A stretch of DNA of 64,000 bases from Streptomyces sp. Sge12 (GTDB lineage Bacteria; Actinomycetota; Actinomycetes; Streptomycetales; Streptomycetaceae). Position numbers and translations under genes: made by a program. Of this stretch, positions 14,313-23,098 are shown piece after piece; the stretch's first letter is position 1, and each line of letters begins with the position of its first letter. The notes below the pieces were generated by a model. The model made no database searches. It worked only from the letters and a program-made list of their open reading frames with translations, and had not been told where the DNA came from. The stretch lies in assembly GCF_002080455.1 (NCBI RefSeq), contig NZ_CP020555.1, forward strand, positions 7,120,501 through 7,184,500. The letters run 5' to 3'.

Positions 14313-16868
14313 TTGCAGTCCAGGCGCTTCCTCGCCTTTCACCGCCGGTTACGCCGTTCCCACCTGCTCATAGCCTTCGGCCTCGGCTCCCTGCTGATCG
14401 GCCTGATCCCGTGGCTCGGGGTCACCAGCACGGCGGCGGCCGGCCGCGCGCCGGCTCCGCGGCCCGCGCCCGTACCCGTCGACCAGCAGACGGCGACCCA
14501 GTCACCGCACCACGGCATCGCCCCGGCGAACGCGATGGAGCCGACGGCTCCGATCCTCGACCGCGCCGGGTGGACGGCGACGGCGAGCGACGAGGAGACG
14601 GCCGGCGAGAACGGCCGCGCGGCCAACGTGCTCGACGGCAACGTCAACACCCTCTGGCACAGCAGGTGGACCGGCACCCCGGCCCCGCTGCCGCACGTCA
14701 TCACCGTCGACATGCACCGCACGGCGGTCGTCTCCGCGCTCGTCTACCGTCCCCGCACCAACGGCCCCAACGGGCGCGTGGGCGAGTACAGCATCAGCCT
14801 CAGCACCGACGGGCAGAACTGGGCGAGCCCGGTGGCCACCGGCACGCTCGCGGACGACGCGGGCGCCAAGACCCTCGGATTCGCCCCGCAGGGCTCCCGG
14901 TTCGTCCGGCTGACCGCGCTCAGCGAGGCCGGCGGCCGCGGACCCTGGTCCTCCGCCGCCGAGATCGACCTGCTGGGCGACCCCGGTACCCCGGCGGCCA
15001 CCGTCGACCTCGCCCGGACCGGGTGGACGGCGACGGCGAGCGACGAGGAGACCGGCAGCGAGAACGGCCGCGCCGCCAACGTGCTCGACGGCAACGACAA
15101 CACCATCTGGCACAGCAAGTGGGCGCCCGCCCCCACCCCGCTGCCGCACAGCATCACCATCGACATGCACCGCACGGCGGCCGTCTCGGCCCTCGTCTAC
15201 CATCCCCGCCCCGACGGGTCCAACGGGCGCGCGGGCGCGTACTCCATCGCCACCAGCACCGACGGCTCCACCTTCGGGGCGCCGGTGGCCGCGGGCACCT
15301 GGCGGGACGACGACACCGTCAAGACCGCCACCTTCCTGCGCGCCGAGACCGCCCGCTACGTACGGCTGACCGTGACCAGCGAGGCCGGCGGCCGCGGCCC
15401 CTGGACCTCGGCCGGTGAGATACGGCTGAGCGGCCCGGCCAGCCCGGCCGTGCACGGCTCCTGGGGCCGCATCACCGGCTTCCCGCTGGTGCCGGTGGCC
15501 ACCGCCGCCCTGCCCGGTGACAAGCTGCTGGCCTGGTCCGCGTACGCCGTCGACCGCTTCGGCGGCAGCAACGGCTACACCCAGACCGCGATCCTGGACC
15601 TGAAGACCGGCAAGGTCACCCAGCGCCGCATCGACAACACCGGACACGACATGTTCTGCCCGGGCATCGCCATGCTCGCCGACGGCCGGGTCCTGGTCAC
15701 CGGTGGCAGCAACGCGGAGAAGGCGAGCATCTACGACCCGGCCACCGACGACTGGTCGGCCACCACGAGCATGAACATCGCCCGCGGCTACCAGGCCATG
15801 ACCCTGCTCTCCACCGGCGAGGCCTTCGTCCTCGGCGGATCTTGGAGCGGCACCACGGGCACCGACAAGGCCGGTGAGGTCTGGTCGCCGGACACCCGCA
15901 CCTGGCGCAGCCTGCCCGGGGTCTCGGCCGCCCCGGCGCTGACGGCCGACCCGGCCGGACCCTACCGCGCCGACAACCACATGTGGCTGCACGCCACTTC
16001 GGGCGGCAAGGTGCTGCAGCTGGGCCCGAGCAAGCAGATGAACTGGATCACCACCAGCGGCCGCGGAAGCATCACCTCCGCCGGCACCCGGGCCGACAGC
16101 CAGGACGCGATGACCGGCAACGCCGTGGCCTACGACATCGGCAAGCTGCTCACCCTGGGCGGCTCGCCCGCCTACGAGAAGACCCCCGCCACCCGGCGCG
16201 CCTACACCGTGGGCATCACGGGCAGCCAGGTCCAGGCCGCCCGGACGGGTGACATGGAGCATGCCCGCGCCTTCAGCAACAGCGTGGTCCTGCCCGACGG
16301 CAAGGTGGCCGTCTTCGGCGGCCAGGGCTATCCGGTGCCGTTCAGCGACGCCACCTCCGTGCTGGCCCCCGAGCTGTGGGACCCGGCGACCGGCAGCTTC
16401 ACCCCGCTCGCCACCATGGCCGTCCCGCGCAACTACCACAGCGTGGCCAACCTGCTGCCCGACGGGCGGATCTTCTCCGGCGGCGGCGGACTGTGCGGCG
16501 ACTGCGCGACCAACCACGCCGACGGGGCGATCTTCACCCCGCCGTACCTGCTGGCCGCGGACGGATCACCGAAGCCGCGCCCCGCCATCACCGCGGGCGT
16601 GCCCCCCAGGACGGCCCCGGGCACCTCGCTCACGGTGAGCACCGACAGCCCGGTGGCGTCCTTCGTCCTGATGCGGGCCGCCGCCGCGACCCACTCCACC
16701 GACAACGACCAGCGCCGGGTGCCCCTGGTCTCCACGGCCGCGGGAGGCGGCTCGTACACGGTGTCCATACCGGCCGACACCGGGGTGGTGCTGCCCGGCA
16801 CCTACATGCTCTTCGCCCTCGACGCCCAGGGGGTGCCGAGCATCGGCCGGTTCGTCACCATCTCCTGA
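14313..16868 (+). CDS. Secreted galactose/glyoxal oxidase-like copper radical oxidase with two CBM32 domains
   Basis: Exported enzyme of 851 residues expected to oxidise a primary alcohol or aldehyde to yield H2O2. A signal segment (about 1-44, ending STAAAG) is followed by two F5/8-type C (CBM32) domains at 86-221 and 236-373, a kelch propeller (about 385-745) and a DUF1929 C-terminal domain. The galactose-oxidase active site is intact: Cys449 and Tyr493 (thioether radical pair), Trp511 (stacking), axial Tyr708, and copper ligands His709 and His794. Fungal galactose oxidase has one CBM32; here it is duplicated. It is not next to cslA, so it is probably not the GlxA of tip growth. The TTG start at 14313 has GGGAGGTC ahead. 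Confidence 0.9.
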   Translation: MQSRRFLAFHRRLRRSHLLIAFGLGSLLIGLIPWLGVTSTAAAGRAPAPRPAPVPVDQQTATQSPHHGIAPANAMEPTAPILDRAGWTATASDEETAGENGRAANVLDGNVNTLWHSRWTGTPAPLPHVITVDMHRTAVVSALVYRPRTNGPNGRVGEYSISLSTDGQNWASPVATGTLADDAGAKTLGFAPQGSRFVRLTALSEAGGRGPWSSAAEIDLLGDPGTPAATVDLARTGWTATASDEETGSENGRAANVLDGNDNTIWHSKWAPAPTPLPHSITIDMHRTAAVSALVYHPRPDGSNGRAGAYSIATSTDGSTFGAPVAAGTWRDDDTVKTATFLRAETARYVRLTVTSEAGGRGPWTSAGEIRLSGPASPAVHGSWGRITGFPLVPVATAALPGDKLLAWSAYAVDRFGGSNGYTQTAILDLKTGKVTQRRIDNTGHDMFCPGIAMLADGRVLVTGGSNAEKASIYDPATDDWSATTSMNIARGYQAMTLLSTGEAFVLGGSWSGTTGTDKAGEVWSPDTRTWRSLPGVSAAPALTADPAGPYRADNHMWLHATSGGKVLQLGPSKQMNWITTSGRGSITSAGTRADSQDAMTGNAVAYDIGKLLTLGGSPAYEKTPATRRAYTVGITGSQVQAARTGDMEHARAFSNSVVLPDGKVAVFGGQGYPVPFSDATSVLAPELWDPATGSFTPLATMAVPRNYHSVANLLPDGRIFSGGGGLCGDCATNHADGAIFTPPYLLAADGSPKPRPAITAGVPPRTAPGTSLTVSTDSPVASFVLMRAAAATHSTDNDQRRVPLVSTAAGGGSYTVSIPADTGVVLPGTYMLFALDAQGVPSIGRFVTIS
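14568..15431 (+). repeat. In-gene tandem duplication of the CBM32 module
   Basis: Two units of about 450 bases (from 14568 and from 15018) encode near-identical protein segments. For example GWTATASDEET and GRAANVLDGN occur in both, as do SEAGGRGPW at the end of each unit and WHSRW/WHSKW in the middle. Long stretches match at the DNA level too, pointing to a fairly recent internal duplication or ongoing gene conversion. Confidence 0.85.
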
Positions 16869-16880
16869 TCCTGTGAGCGG

Positions 16881-16912
16881 TGTCCGGGGCCTGAGCTGAT
16901 TGGCCCCGGACA
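16881..16912. terminator. 11-bp perfect hairpin after the copper oxidase
   Basis: TGTCCGGGGCC (16881-16891) pairs perfectly with GGCCCCGGACA (16902-16912) across a ten-base loop, starting 12 bases after the oxidase stop. There is no T-run. It probably ends the oxidase transcript before the GH15 gene. Confidence 0.75.
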
Positions 16913-16932
16913 TTCAGGGGAATAGCGCACAA

Positions 16933-18735
16933 ATGACACAACCCATCGAAGACTACGCACTCATCGGCGACCTGATGACCAGCGCGCTGGTCGGCCGTGA
17001 CGGGTCCATCGACTGGCTGTGCCTGCCGCGATTCGACTCGGCGGCCTGCTTCGCCAAACTCCTCGGGGACGAGGAGAACGGCCACTGGCGCATCGCACCC
17101 CTCGACGCCGCCCCCGGCGAGCCCTGTACCCGCCGCGCCTACATCGACGGCTCACTGATCCTGGAATCGTACTGGGAGACCGAAACCGGCACCGTCAAGG
17201 TCACCGACTTCATGCCCCAGCGCGAGGGCTCCGCACCCGACCTCATCCGCGTCGTCGAAGGCATCAGCGGCACGGTCAGGATGCGCAGCACCCTGCGCCT
17301 GCGCTTCGACTACGGCCACGTCGTGCCCTGGGTGCGCCGCAGCGACGGAGACCGGGTGGCCATCGCCGGGCCGGACTCCGCCTGGTTCCGCAGCGACCCC
17401 CCGGTCCGCACCTGGGGCGAGGAGAACAGCACCCTCTCCCAGTTCCCGGTCACCGCCGGCCGGCGCGTCGCCTTCGTCCTGACCTGGCACCCCTCGCACC
17501 GGCCGCGCCCCGAGCCCTGCGACCCCTTCTCCGCACTGGAGCAGAGCCTCGCCGACTGGCGGGAGTGGACCTCCCAATGCCGCTACGAGGGCCCGTACGA
17601 GGAAGCGGTCACCCGCTCCCTGATCACCCTCAAAGCCCTCACCTACGCCCCGACCGGCGGCATCGTCGCCGCGGCCACCACCTCCCTGCCCGAGGAGCTC
17701 GGCGGCATCCGCAACTGGGACTACCGCTACTGCTGGCTGCGCGACTCCACCCTCACCCTCGGCTCGCTCCTGTCCACCGGCTTCCTCGACGAGGCCCGGG
17801 CCTGGCGCGAATGGCTGCTGCGCGCTGTCGCGGGCGATCCCGCCGACCTCCAGATCATGTACGGGATCGCCGGCGAACGGCGCATCCCCGAGAACGAACT
17901 GCCGTGGCTGCGCGGTTACGCCGGCTCCGCCCCGGTCCGCGTCGGCAACGCCGCCGTCGACCAGCTCCAGCTGGACGTGTACGGGGAGGTCATCGACTCC
18001 CTCCACCTGGCCAGGTCGGCCGGACTGCCCGCCGAGCGCCACGCCTGGCGGATCCAGCTCGCGCTCCTCGACTTCCTGGAGCGCAACTGGCGCCGGCCCG
18101 ACGAGGGGCTGTGGGAGGTCCGCGGCCCCCGCCGCCACTTCGTCCACTCCAAGGTGATGGCCTGGGTCGCGGCCGACCGGGCCGTACGGACCCTGGAGAG
18201 CGACCCCTCCATCCCCGGCGAGGTCGAGCGCTGGCGGGCCATGCGCGACGAGGTGCACCGCGAGGTGTGCGACAACGGCTACGACCCCGTGCGGGGCACC
18301 TTCACCCAGTACTACGGCTCCGAGGAACTGGACGCCGCGACCCTGCTCATCCCGCGGGTCGGCTTCCTGCCGCCCGACGACCCGCGGGTCATCGGCACGG
18401 TCGACGCGGTGCGCGCCGAGCTCGGCAGCAGCGGCCTGGTCCGCCGCTACAGCACCGGCGGCTCCACCGTCGACGGACTGCCCGGCGACGAAGGCGCCTT
18501 CCTGGCCTGCTCGTTCTGGCTGACCGACGCCCTGCACATGACGGGCCGGCGGGAGGAGGCCCGCGCCCTGTTCGAGCGGCTGCTGGCGGTGCGCAACGAC
18601 GTGGGCCTGCTCGCCGAGGAGTACGACCCCCTCGCCGGACGCCAACTGGGCAACTTCCCGCAGGCGTTCAGCCATGTCGGCCTGGTGAACACCGCGCTGG
18701 TCCTGGCCCGCTCCGACTCCGGCTCCGATCGCTGA
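16933..18735 (+). CDS. Glycoside hydrolase family 15 (glucoamylase/trehalase-like)
   Basis: Enzyme of 600 residues, the usual length of bacterial GH15 proteins. The N-terminal beta-sandwich domain begins IGDLMTSALVGRDGSIDWLC (residues 11-30), and the (alpha/alpha)6 barrel carries the family signature RNWDYRYCWLRDS (260-272). Related actinobacterial members act on alpha-glucans or trehalose; substrate is not certain here. No signal peptide is seen, so it is probably cytosolic. The ATG at 16933 is preferred to an in-frame TTG at 16900, which lies inside the terminator hairpin. Confidence 0.9.
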   Translation: MTQPIEDYALIGDLMTSALVGRDGSIDWLCLPRFDSAACFAKLLGDEENGHWRIAPLDAAPGEPCTRRAYIDGSLILESYWETETGTVKVTDFMPQREGSAPDLIRVVEGISGTVRMRSTLRLRFDYGHVVPWVRRSDGDRVAIAGPDSAWFRSDPPVRTWGEENSTLSQFPVTAGRRVAFVLTWHPSHRPRPEPCDPFSALEQSLADWREWTSQCRYEGPYEEAVTRSLITLKALTYAPTGGIVAAATTSLPEELGGIRNWDYRYCWLRDSTLTLGSLLSTGFLDEARAWREWLLRAVAGDPADLQIMYGIAGERRIPENELPWLRGYAGSAPVRVGNAAVDQLQLDVYGEVIDSLHLARSAGLPAERHAWRIQLALLDFLERNWRRPDEGLWEVRGPRRHFVHSKVMAWVAADRAVRTLESDPSIPGEVERWRAMRDEVHREVCDNGYDPVRGTFTQYYGSEELDAATLLIPRVGFLPPDDPRVIGTVDAVRAELGSSGLVRRYSTGGSTVDGLPGDEGAFLACSFWLTDALHMTGRREEARALFERLLAVRNDVGLLAEEYDPLAGRQLGNFPQAFSHVGLVNTALVLARSDSGSDR

Positions 18736-18759
18736 CGCCGCCGATGGCGGCCGCCGCCG

Positions 18760-20964
18760 CTAGTCGGTACGGGAGGCCAGCAGCAGGGCGATGTCGTCCG
18801 GCCGGTCGGCGGTGTTGCCGGCCTCGCTGATCAGCCGGTCGGCGGCCTCGGTGAGCGGGGCGGGCCGGGCCGCGGCCAGGGCCTTGCGCAGCCGCTCCAC
18901 GCCGACGTCGATGTCGGTGCCCGGCTTCTCCACCAGCCCGTCCGTGTAGAGGGCGAGCACCGAGCCCGTCGTCAGCCGCAGCTCCGTGACCGGGTACGAG
19001 GCCTCCGGGTCGATGCCGAGCACCACCCCGCCGGCCAGGTCCAGCACCTCGGTCCGGCCGTCCGGGTGGCGCAGCAGCGGCTGCGGGTGCCCGGCCCGCG
19101 CCGCCATGACGGAGCCCGACTCCGGGTCGAGCAGCATGTAGCAGCAGCTGGCGAACTGGCCCGGATCCAGGTCGATGAGCAGTTGGTTGGTGCCGCTCAC
19201 CACCTGCTGCGGCGTGCTGCCGCTGAGCGCGAAGGCCCGTACCGCGCTGCGCAGCTGACCCATGGTCGCCGCGGCCGCCACCCCGTGGCCCTGGACGTCG
19301 CCGATGACCAGGGCCAGCAGGCCGGTACCGGTCTCGACGACGTCGTACCAGTCGCCGCCGACGTCCATGCCCTGGGTGCCGGGAAGGTAGCGGCCGACCG
19401 TGGCCACGTGCTCGCGCACCGGCAGCCGGTGCGGCAGCAGGGCCGACTGCAGGCCGCGGGCGAGCGCCGCCTCGCTGTCGTAGCGCCGGGCCCGTGCCAG
19501 GGCCTGCGCGATCAGGCCGGCGAGCGCGGTGAGCGCCGTACGCTCCTCCGGGCTGAAGCCGCGGGGCGCGTCGAAGCCGAGGATGCACGAGCCGACGGGC
19601 CGGCCGGAGGCGATCAGCGGCAGGAAGGCACGGGCGCCGACATCGGCGTCCAGCGGAATGCCCGGATAGGCGGCGGCCAGGTGCTGCATCGACTCGAAGA
19701 ACATCGCGCGGCCGGTGGTCAGGGTCTCGACCCCCGGCAGCCGGACGTCCAGCGAGACCCCGTCGAACCGGTTGAGGAAGCCCAGCGGAAAACCGGTCTC
19801 CCAGGCCAGGTACAGGTGCCGCTCGTCGAGCAGGTAGATCGCCAGCTGGCGGCCGCCGAAGGCCGGCAGCAGCTCCTCGGTGACCACGGCCGACACCTGC
19901 CGGGCCGTGACGGCCTCCGTCAGCGCGATGGCGAGGGCCACCGGCCGGTACAGCGCCGAGGCCTCGTCGGCGGACGCGTGAAGCTCCGCGTCCGCGTCCA
20001 CGTCCGTGTCGCCGGCCGAAGCGGTGGCGGTGGCGGCATCCGCGTCGCGGCCGGCCCGGGACGCCGGAGCGTAGGCGGGCTTCGCGGACGTGCCCAGCGT
20101 CAGCGTCACCCCGTCGACCGACGGGTACAGGTCCACCGACAGCCACTGCGCGGGCGCGTGCCGGCCGCGCCGGGCGGCGAAGTGCACCGGCTCCCCGGAC
20201 ATGAAGCCGGCCCGGAAGTGGTCCTCGTAGGCCGGGTGCCCGAGCCACGGCAGCGCCTCCCACAACAGCCTCCCCTGCAGCTGGGGCCCGCCGATGCCGA
20301 GCAGGTGCTCCGCCGCCGTGTTCACGTAGCCGATCCGGCCCTGCCGGTCCAGGGACAGGACCGCCTGCGCGAGGCGGTCCGCAGCCCTGCGCGCCCCCTC
20401 GGCCCCGGCCTCGGGCGCCGGCGCCGGCCCGCTCACCGGGTCGCCCTCCCACAGCACGGGCGCCCCGGCCGCCGCGAGCGCGACGAGGTCGGCGGCCAGC
20501 CGCTCCGCGGCCCGCCGCAGCCGCTCGCGGTCCGCGGTCCCGACCGGGATGCCCGGGGTCGCCTCGCGCAGCACCACCAGTACGCCGAATCGTTCCGTCC
20601 CGGCGGTCACCGGCTCGTACAGCGAGGCGAAGGGGAAGGGCAGCCCGGCCATCAGCTGGGGGAAGCGGCTCATCGCGGACTCGGCGTCGTGCAGCAGCAC
20701 CGCCTGCCCGGAGCGGTAGGCCTCGGCGACCGGGTACGGGCGGTTCACCTGCATCCGCCACCACGGCCGGAACAGCTGGAGCGGCAACCCGGTGAACACG
20801 GCCATCAGGAGCAGCCCGGTGGTGGGCGAGCGCAGGTAGACGCCGGCCGCGTACCCACCGACGGCCTCCATCGCGTTCACGGCGGCCCGTGCGAGCACCT
20901 GGGCCGTCGCATCAGGGGCATCCGTGGTGTCGGGCGCGGCGCCGGCGCTGTCCGCTCTCGCCAT
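18760..20964 (-). CDS. PAS/GAF sensor SpoIIE-family (PP2C-type) phosphatase
   Basis: Cytosolic signalling phosphatase of 734 residues. In order: a GAF-like domain (about 1-170), a PAS domain (about 195-310), a linker of Ala/Asp repeats, a second GAF domain (about 340-500) and a C-terminal SpoIIE domain (about 520-730). The metal-binding motifs of the phosphatase are visible in GMDVGGDWYD and VIGDVQGHG. Such proteins in Streptomyces usually dephosphorylate anti-anti-sigma factors; no kinase or antagonist gene is next to it. The ATG at 20964 is chosen because residues upstream have no conserved character. It converges with the GH15 gene (24 bases apart). Confidence 0.88.
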   Translation of the reverse strand: MARADSAGAAPDTTDAPDATAQVLARAAVNAMEAVGGYAAGVYLRSPTTGLLLMAVFTGLPLQLFRPWWRMQVNRPYPVAEAYRSGQAVLLHDAESAMSRFPQLMAGLPFPFASLYEPVTAGTERFGVLVVLREATPGIPVGTADRERLRRAAERLAADLVALAAAGAPVLWEGDPVSGPAPAPEAGAEGARRAADRLAQAVLSLDRQGRIGYVNTAAEHLLGIGGPQLQGRLLWEALPWLGHPAYEDHFRAGFMSGEPVHFAARRGRHAPAQWLSVDLYPSVDGVTLTLGTSAKPAYAPASRAGRDADAATATASAGDTDVDADAELHASADEASALYRPVALAIALTEAVTARQVSAVVTEELLPAFGGRQLAIYLLDERHLYLAWETGFPLGFLNRFDGVSLDVRLPGVETLTTGRAMFFESMQHLAAAYPGIPLDADVGARAFLPLIASGRPVGSCILGFDAPRGFSPEERTALTALAGLIAQALARARRYDSEAALARGLQSALLPHRLPVREHVATVGRYLPGTQGMDVGGDWYDVVETGTGLLALVIGDVQGHGVAAAATMGQLRSAVRAFALSGSTPQQVVSGTNQLLIDLDPGQFASCCYMLLDPESGSVMAARAGHPQPLLRHPDGRTEVLDLAGGVVLGIDPEASYPVTELRLTTGSVLALYTDGLVEKPGTDIDVGVERLRKALAAARPAPLTEAADRLISEAGNTADRPDDIALLLASRTD

Positions 20965-21002
20965 CACACAGTCAGGATGCGCCCTCGTCGACGCCCCCTG
21001 CA

Positions 21003-21100
21003 TCCCGGCCGGTCCCGGCGGATCCCTGCCGTGTCCCGGCCGATCCCTGCGGGTGTCCCGGCCGATCCCGGCGGCGACCGGCCCCGTCCCGGCCGATCGG
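21003..21100. repeat. Imperfect TCCCGGCCGATCCC repeats
   Basis: At least five degenerate copies of a unit close to TCCCGGCCGATCCC (TCCCGGC plus C/G, then GATC or GGTC) lie between the phosphatase gene and the methyltransferase gene, around 21003, 21013, 21034, 21056 and 21087. The arrangement looks like slippage-generated low-complexity DNA. The rest of the 249-base interval shows no gene. Confidence 0.6.
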
Positions 21101-21213
21101 CCGACGGTTTCCCTCATCCGGGGGACGCACGGGTGTGCGGACCAGCCCCCGGACGCGGCGCGGGGCACGATACGCAGGCGTCCCACCCCCGGCAGGCCCC
21201 CGGAAGGCAGAGC

Positions 21214-21951
21214 ATGCGGTTCCAGTACGACACCATCGGCGAGCGCTATGCGGAGTCCACCAGCACGGCTGCCTTCTCCGCGGCCGACACCTACACCCTG
21301 CACGGAGCCCTCGACGCCCTCGGCGGGGTGCGCGGACTCGACGCCCTCGACCTGGCCTGCGGATACGGATACAACACCCGGCTGCTGGCCCGCGGCGGGG
21401 CCCGGCGCACCGTCGGCGTCGACGTCTCGGAGGAGATGATCCGCCAGGCCCGCGAGCACGAGGCGACGAAGGACCGGCCGGACGTCGAGTACCACGTCGC
21501 CGACGCCACCGGCCTGCCCCACCTCGGCCCCTTCGACCTCGCGACCGCCGCGTACGTCTTCAGCTACGCGCCCGACCGCAGGTCCCTGCACGCGATGTTC
21601 CGGTCCGTCCGCGCCAACCTGCGCGCGGGCGGGCGGCTGCTCGCCATCGTGCCCAACGCGGGGGCGTTCCCGCGTGTGGACTGGTCCCCGTACGGGGTGC
21701 GGATCCTCGACCGGCTCCCGGACGGGGACGCGCCGCTGCTCAAGGCGCACTTCCTGACCGAGCCGCCGGTGCCCTTCGAGTTCCGCGAATGGGCCCACGC
21801 CGACCTCGCCGAGGCCGCCGTCGACGCGGGGTTCGTCACCGTCGGCTGGCAGCCGAACCGGACCCCGCCCGCCGACGCCGTACGGGACGAGGCGTACTGG
21901 ACGGCGTACCGTGCCTGGCCGATCAGCTCCCTGATGACCTGTACGGCGTAG
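21214..21951 (+). CDS. Class I SAM-dependent methyltransferase
   Basis: Cytosolic methyltransferase of 245 residues. Motif I, LDLACGYGYNT (residues 45-55), and the acidic residue after strand 2 in VGVDVSEEMI (about 67-76) show the Rossmann SAM site. A later segment (FDLATAAYVFSYAP) matches motif IV. It resembles ubiquinone/small-molecule methyltransferases, but the acceptor is unknown. The ATG at 21214 has GGAAGG 6 bases upstream. Confidence 0.9.
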   Translation: MRFQYDTIGERYAESTSTAAFSAADTYTLHGALDALGGVRGLDALDLACGYGYNTRLLARGGARRTVGVDVSEEMIRQAREHEATKDRPDVEYHVADATGLPHLGPFDLATAAYVFSYAPDRRSLHAMFRSVRANLRAGGRLLAIVPNAGAFPRVDWSPYGVRILDRLPDGDAPLLKAHFLTEPPVPFEFREWAHADLAEAAVDAGFVTVGWQPNRTPPADAVRDEAYWTAYRAWPISSLMTCTA

Positions 21952-21978
21952 CGGACCCCCGCCGTCGCCGCCGTGCCC

Positions 21979-22887
21979 TCACAGCGCCGCCGTCGACCTG
22001 ACCAGCTCGACGATCCGCTCGCGCGCCGCCCGCCCCTCCGGCACGGGCAGCAGCGGGTACCCGTGCGGCAGCCCGGCCTCCTCGTGGAACTCCACCTCGG
22101 CCCCGTCCGCCCGGGCCCGGCGCAGCAGCTCACGGCTGTCCGTGGTCAGCACGTCCCGGGTCCCGGTGAACACCGTCATCGGCGCCAGCCCGGCGAAGCC
22201 CCCGTGCAGCGGGCTCACCCGGGGATCGTCGGCGGCCAGGGTGCCGGCGTACAGCCGGCCGGCCTCCAGCAGCCCCGGGCGCGCCAGCAGCGGATCCGCC
22301 GCCTCGAGGGCCGCCTGGTCCGGATGGCTCATGGTCAGGTCCAGCCAGGGCGAGATCAGCACGATCCGGGACGGCTGGTCCCCGGTGCGGTCGCGCAGCC
22401 GCTGCGCGGCCGCCAGCGCCAGCCCGGCCCCCGCCGAGTCCCCGATGAGCACCGTCCCGGCGGAGCCCCCGCTCGCGATCAGGCCGCTCAGCAGATCGGC
22501 GGCGACCGGAACGGTCCGGTCGGCGGTACCGCGCGGAGCCAGGATGTACGCGGGTACGACGACCCGCGCCCGGGCGCGGGTGACCAGGGTCCTGATCAGC
22601 GCCCAGTGCGGGCGCTCCAGCTCGTGGATGTAACCGCCGCCGTGCACGTACAGCACATGGGCCGCGGGCTCCGACCCGACCGGGGAGACGTCGTACACCG
22701 GCCAGGCTCCGACGAAGGTCCGCGAGATGTCGGCGACCCGCCCCAGCGACCGCGGCGGCAGATGGGAGGCCGGCCGGCGGGCGGATTCCGCCACGCGGGT
22801 CCGGACCGCCTCGGCGCTCGCGAACCGTCTTCGCCGTCCCGCTGCGATCAGCGCCGCCGACAGCGCCCTGCTGCGCAGACTCGGCAC
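21979..22887 (-). CDS. Alpha/beta hydrolase, hormone-sensitive-lipase type
   Basis: Esterase-like enzyme of about 302 residues. The oxyanion-hole motif HGGGY and the nucleophile motif GDSAG are both present, followed by a likely acid Asp in FTGTRDVLTTD and a catalytic His in GLPHGYPLL, so the triad looks complete. The N-terminus is Arg-rich with no signal peptide. Two GTG starts are possible, 22896 and 22887; the second has GGGGAGGTGAG at proper spacing and is preferred. It converges with the methyltransferase gene. Confidence 0.88.
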   Translation of the reverse strand: MPSLRSRALSAALIAAGRRRRFASAEAVRTRVAESARRPASHLPPRSLGRVADISRTFVGAWPVYDVSPVGSEPAAHVLYVHGGGYIHELERPHWALIRTLVTRARARVVVPAYILAPRGTADRTVPVAADLLSGLIASGGSAGTVLIGDSAGAGLALAAAQRLRDRTGDQPSRIVLISPWLDLTMSHPDQAALEAADPLLARPGLLEAGRLYAGTLAADDPRVSPLHGGFAGLAPMTVFTGTRDVLTTDSRELLRRARADGAEVEFHEEAGLPHGYPLLPVPEGRAARERIVELVRSTAAL

Positions 22888-23098
22888 GCCCCTCACCTCC
22901 CCTTTTGCCCCGCGCCGTCGCCGGCGCGAGCCCCTTCCCCATTACGGGAGGAGCATAGGCGTGAAGCTGCGCTGTCGACCCGCTTAAGAAAGTCTCGATG
23001 GACTGATCACCGCGCCGATCGGCAGATTGGTGCACGTCACTGCCGCCGTTCGGGTCCATCCGCCCACGGCGTCCCCTCCGCATGCCTGGAGCCACCCC

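Noticed and set aside
14313..16868. Assignment as GlxA of the cellulose-synthase-like tip system
   Set aside because: cslA is not adjacent and the two CBM32 modules do not fit GlxA layout.
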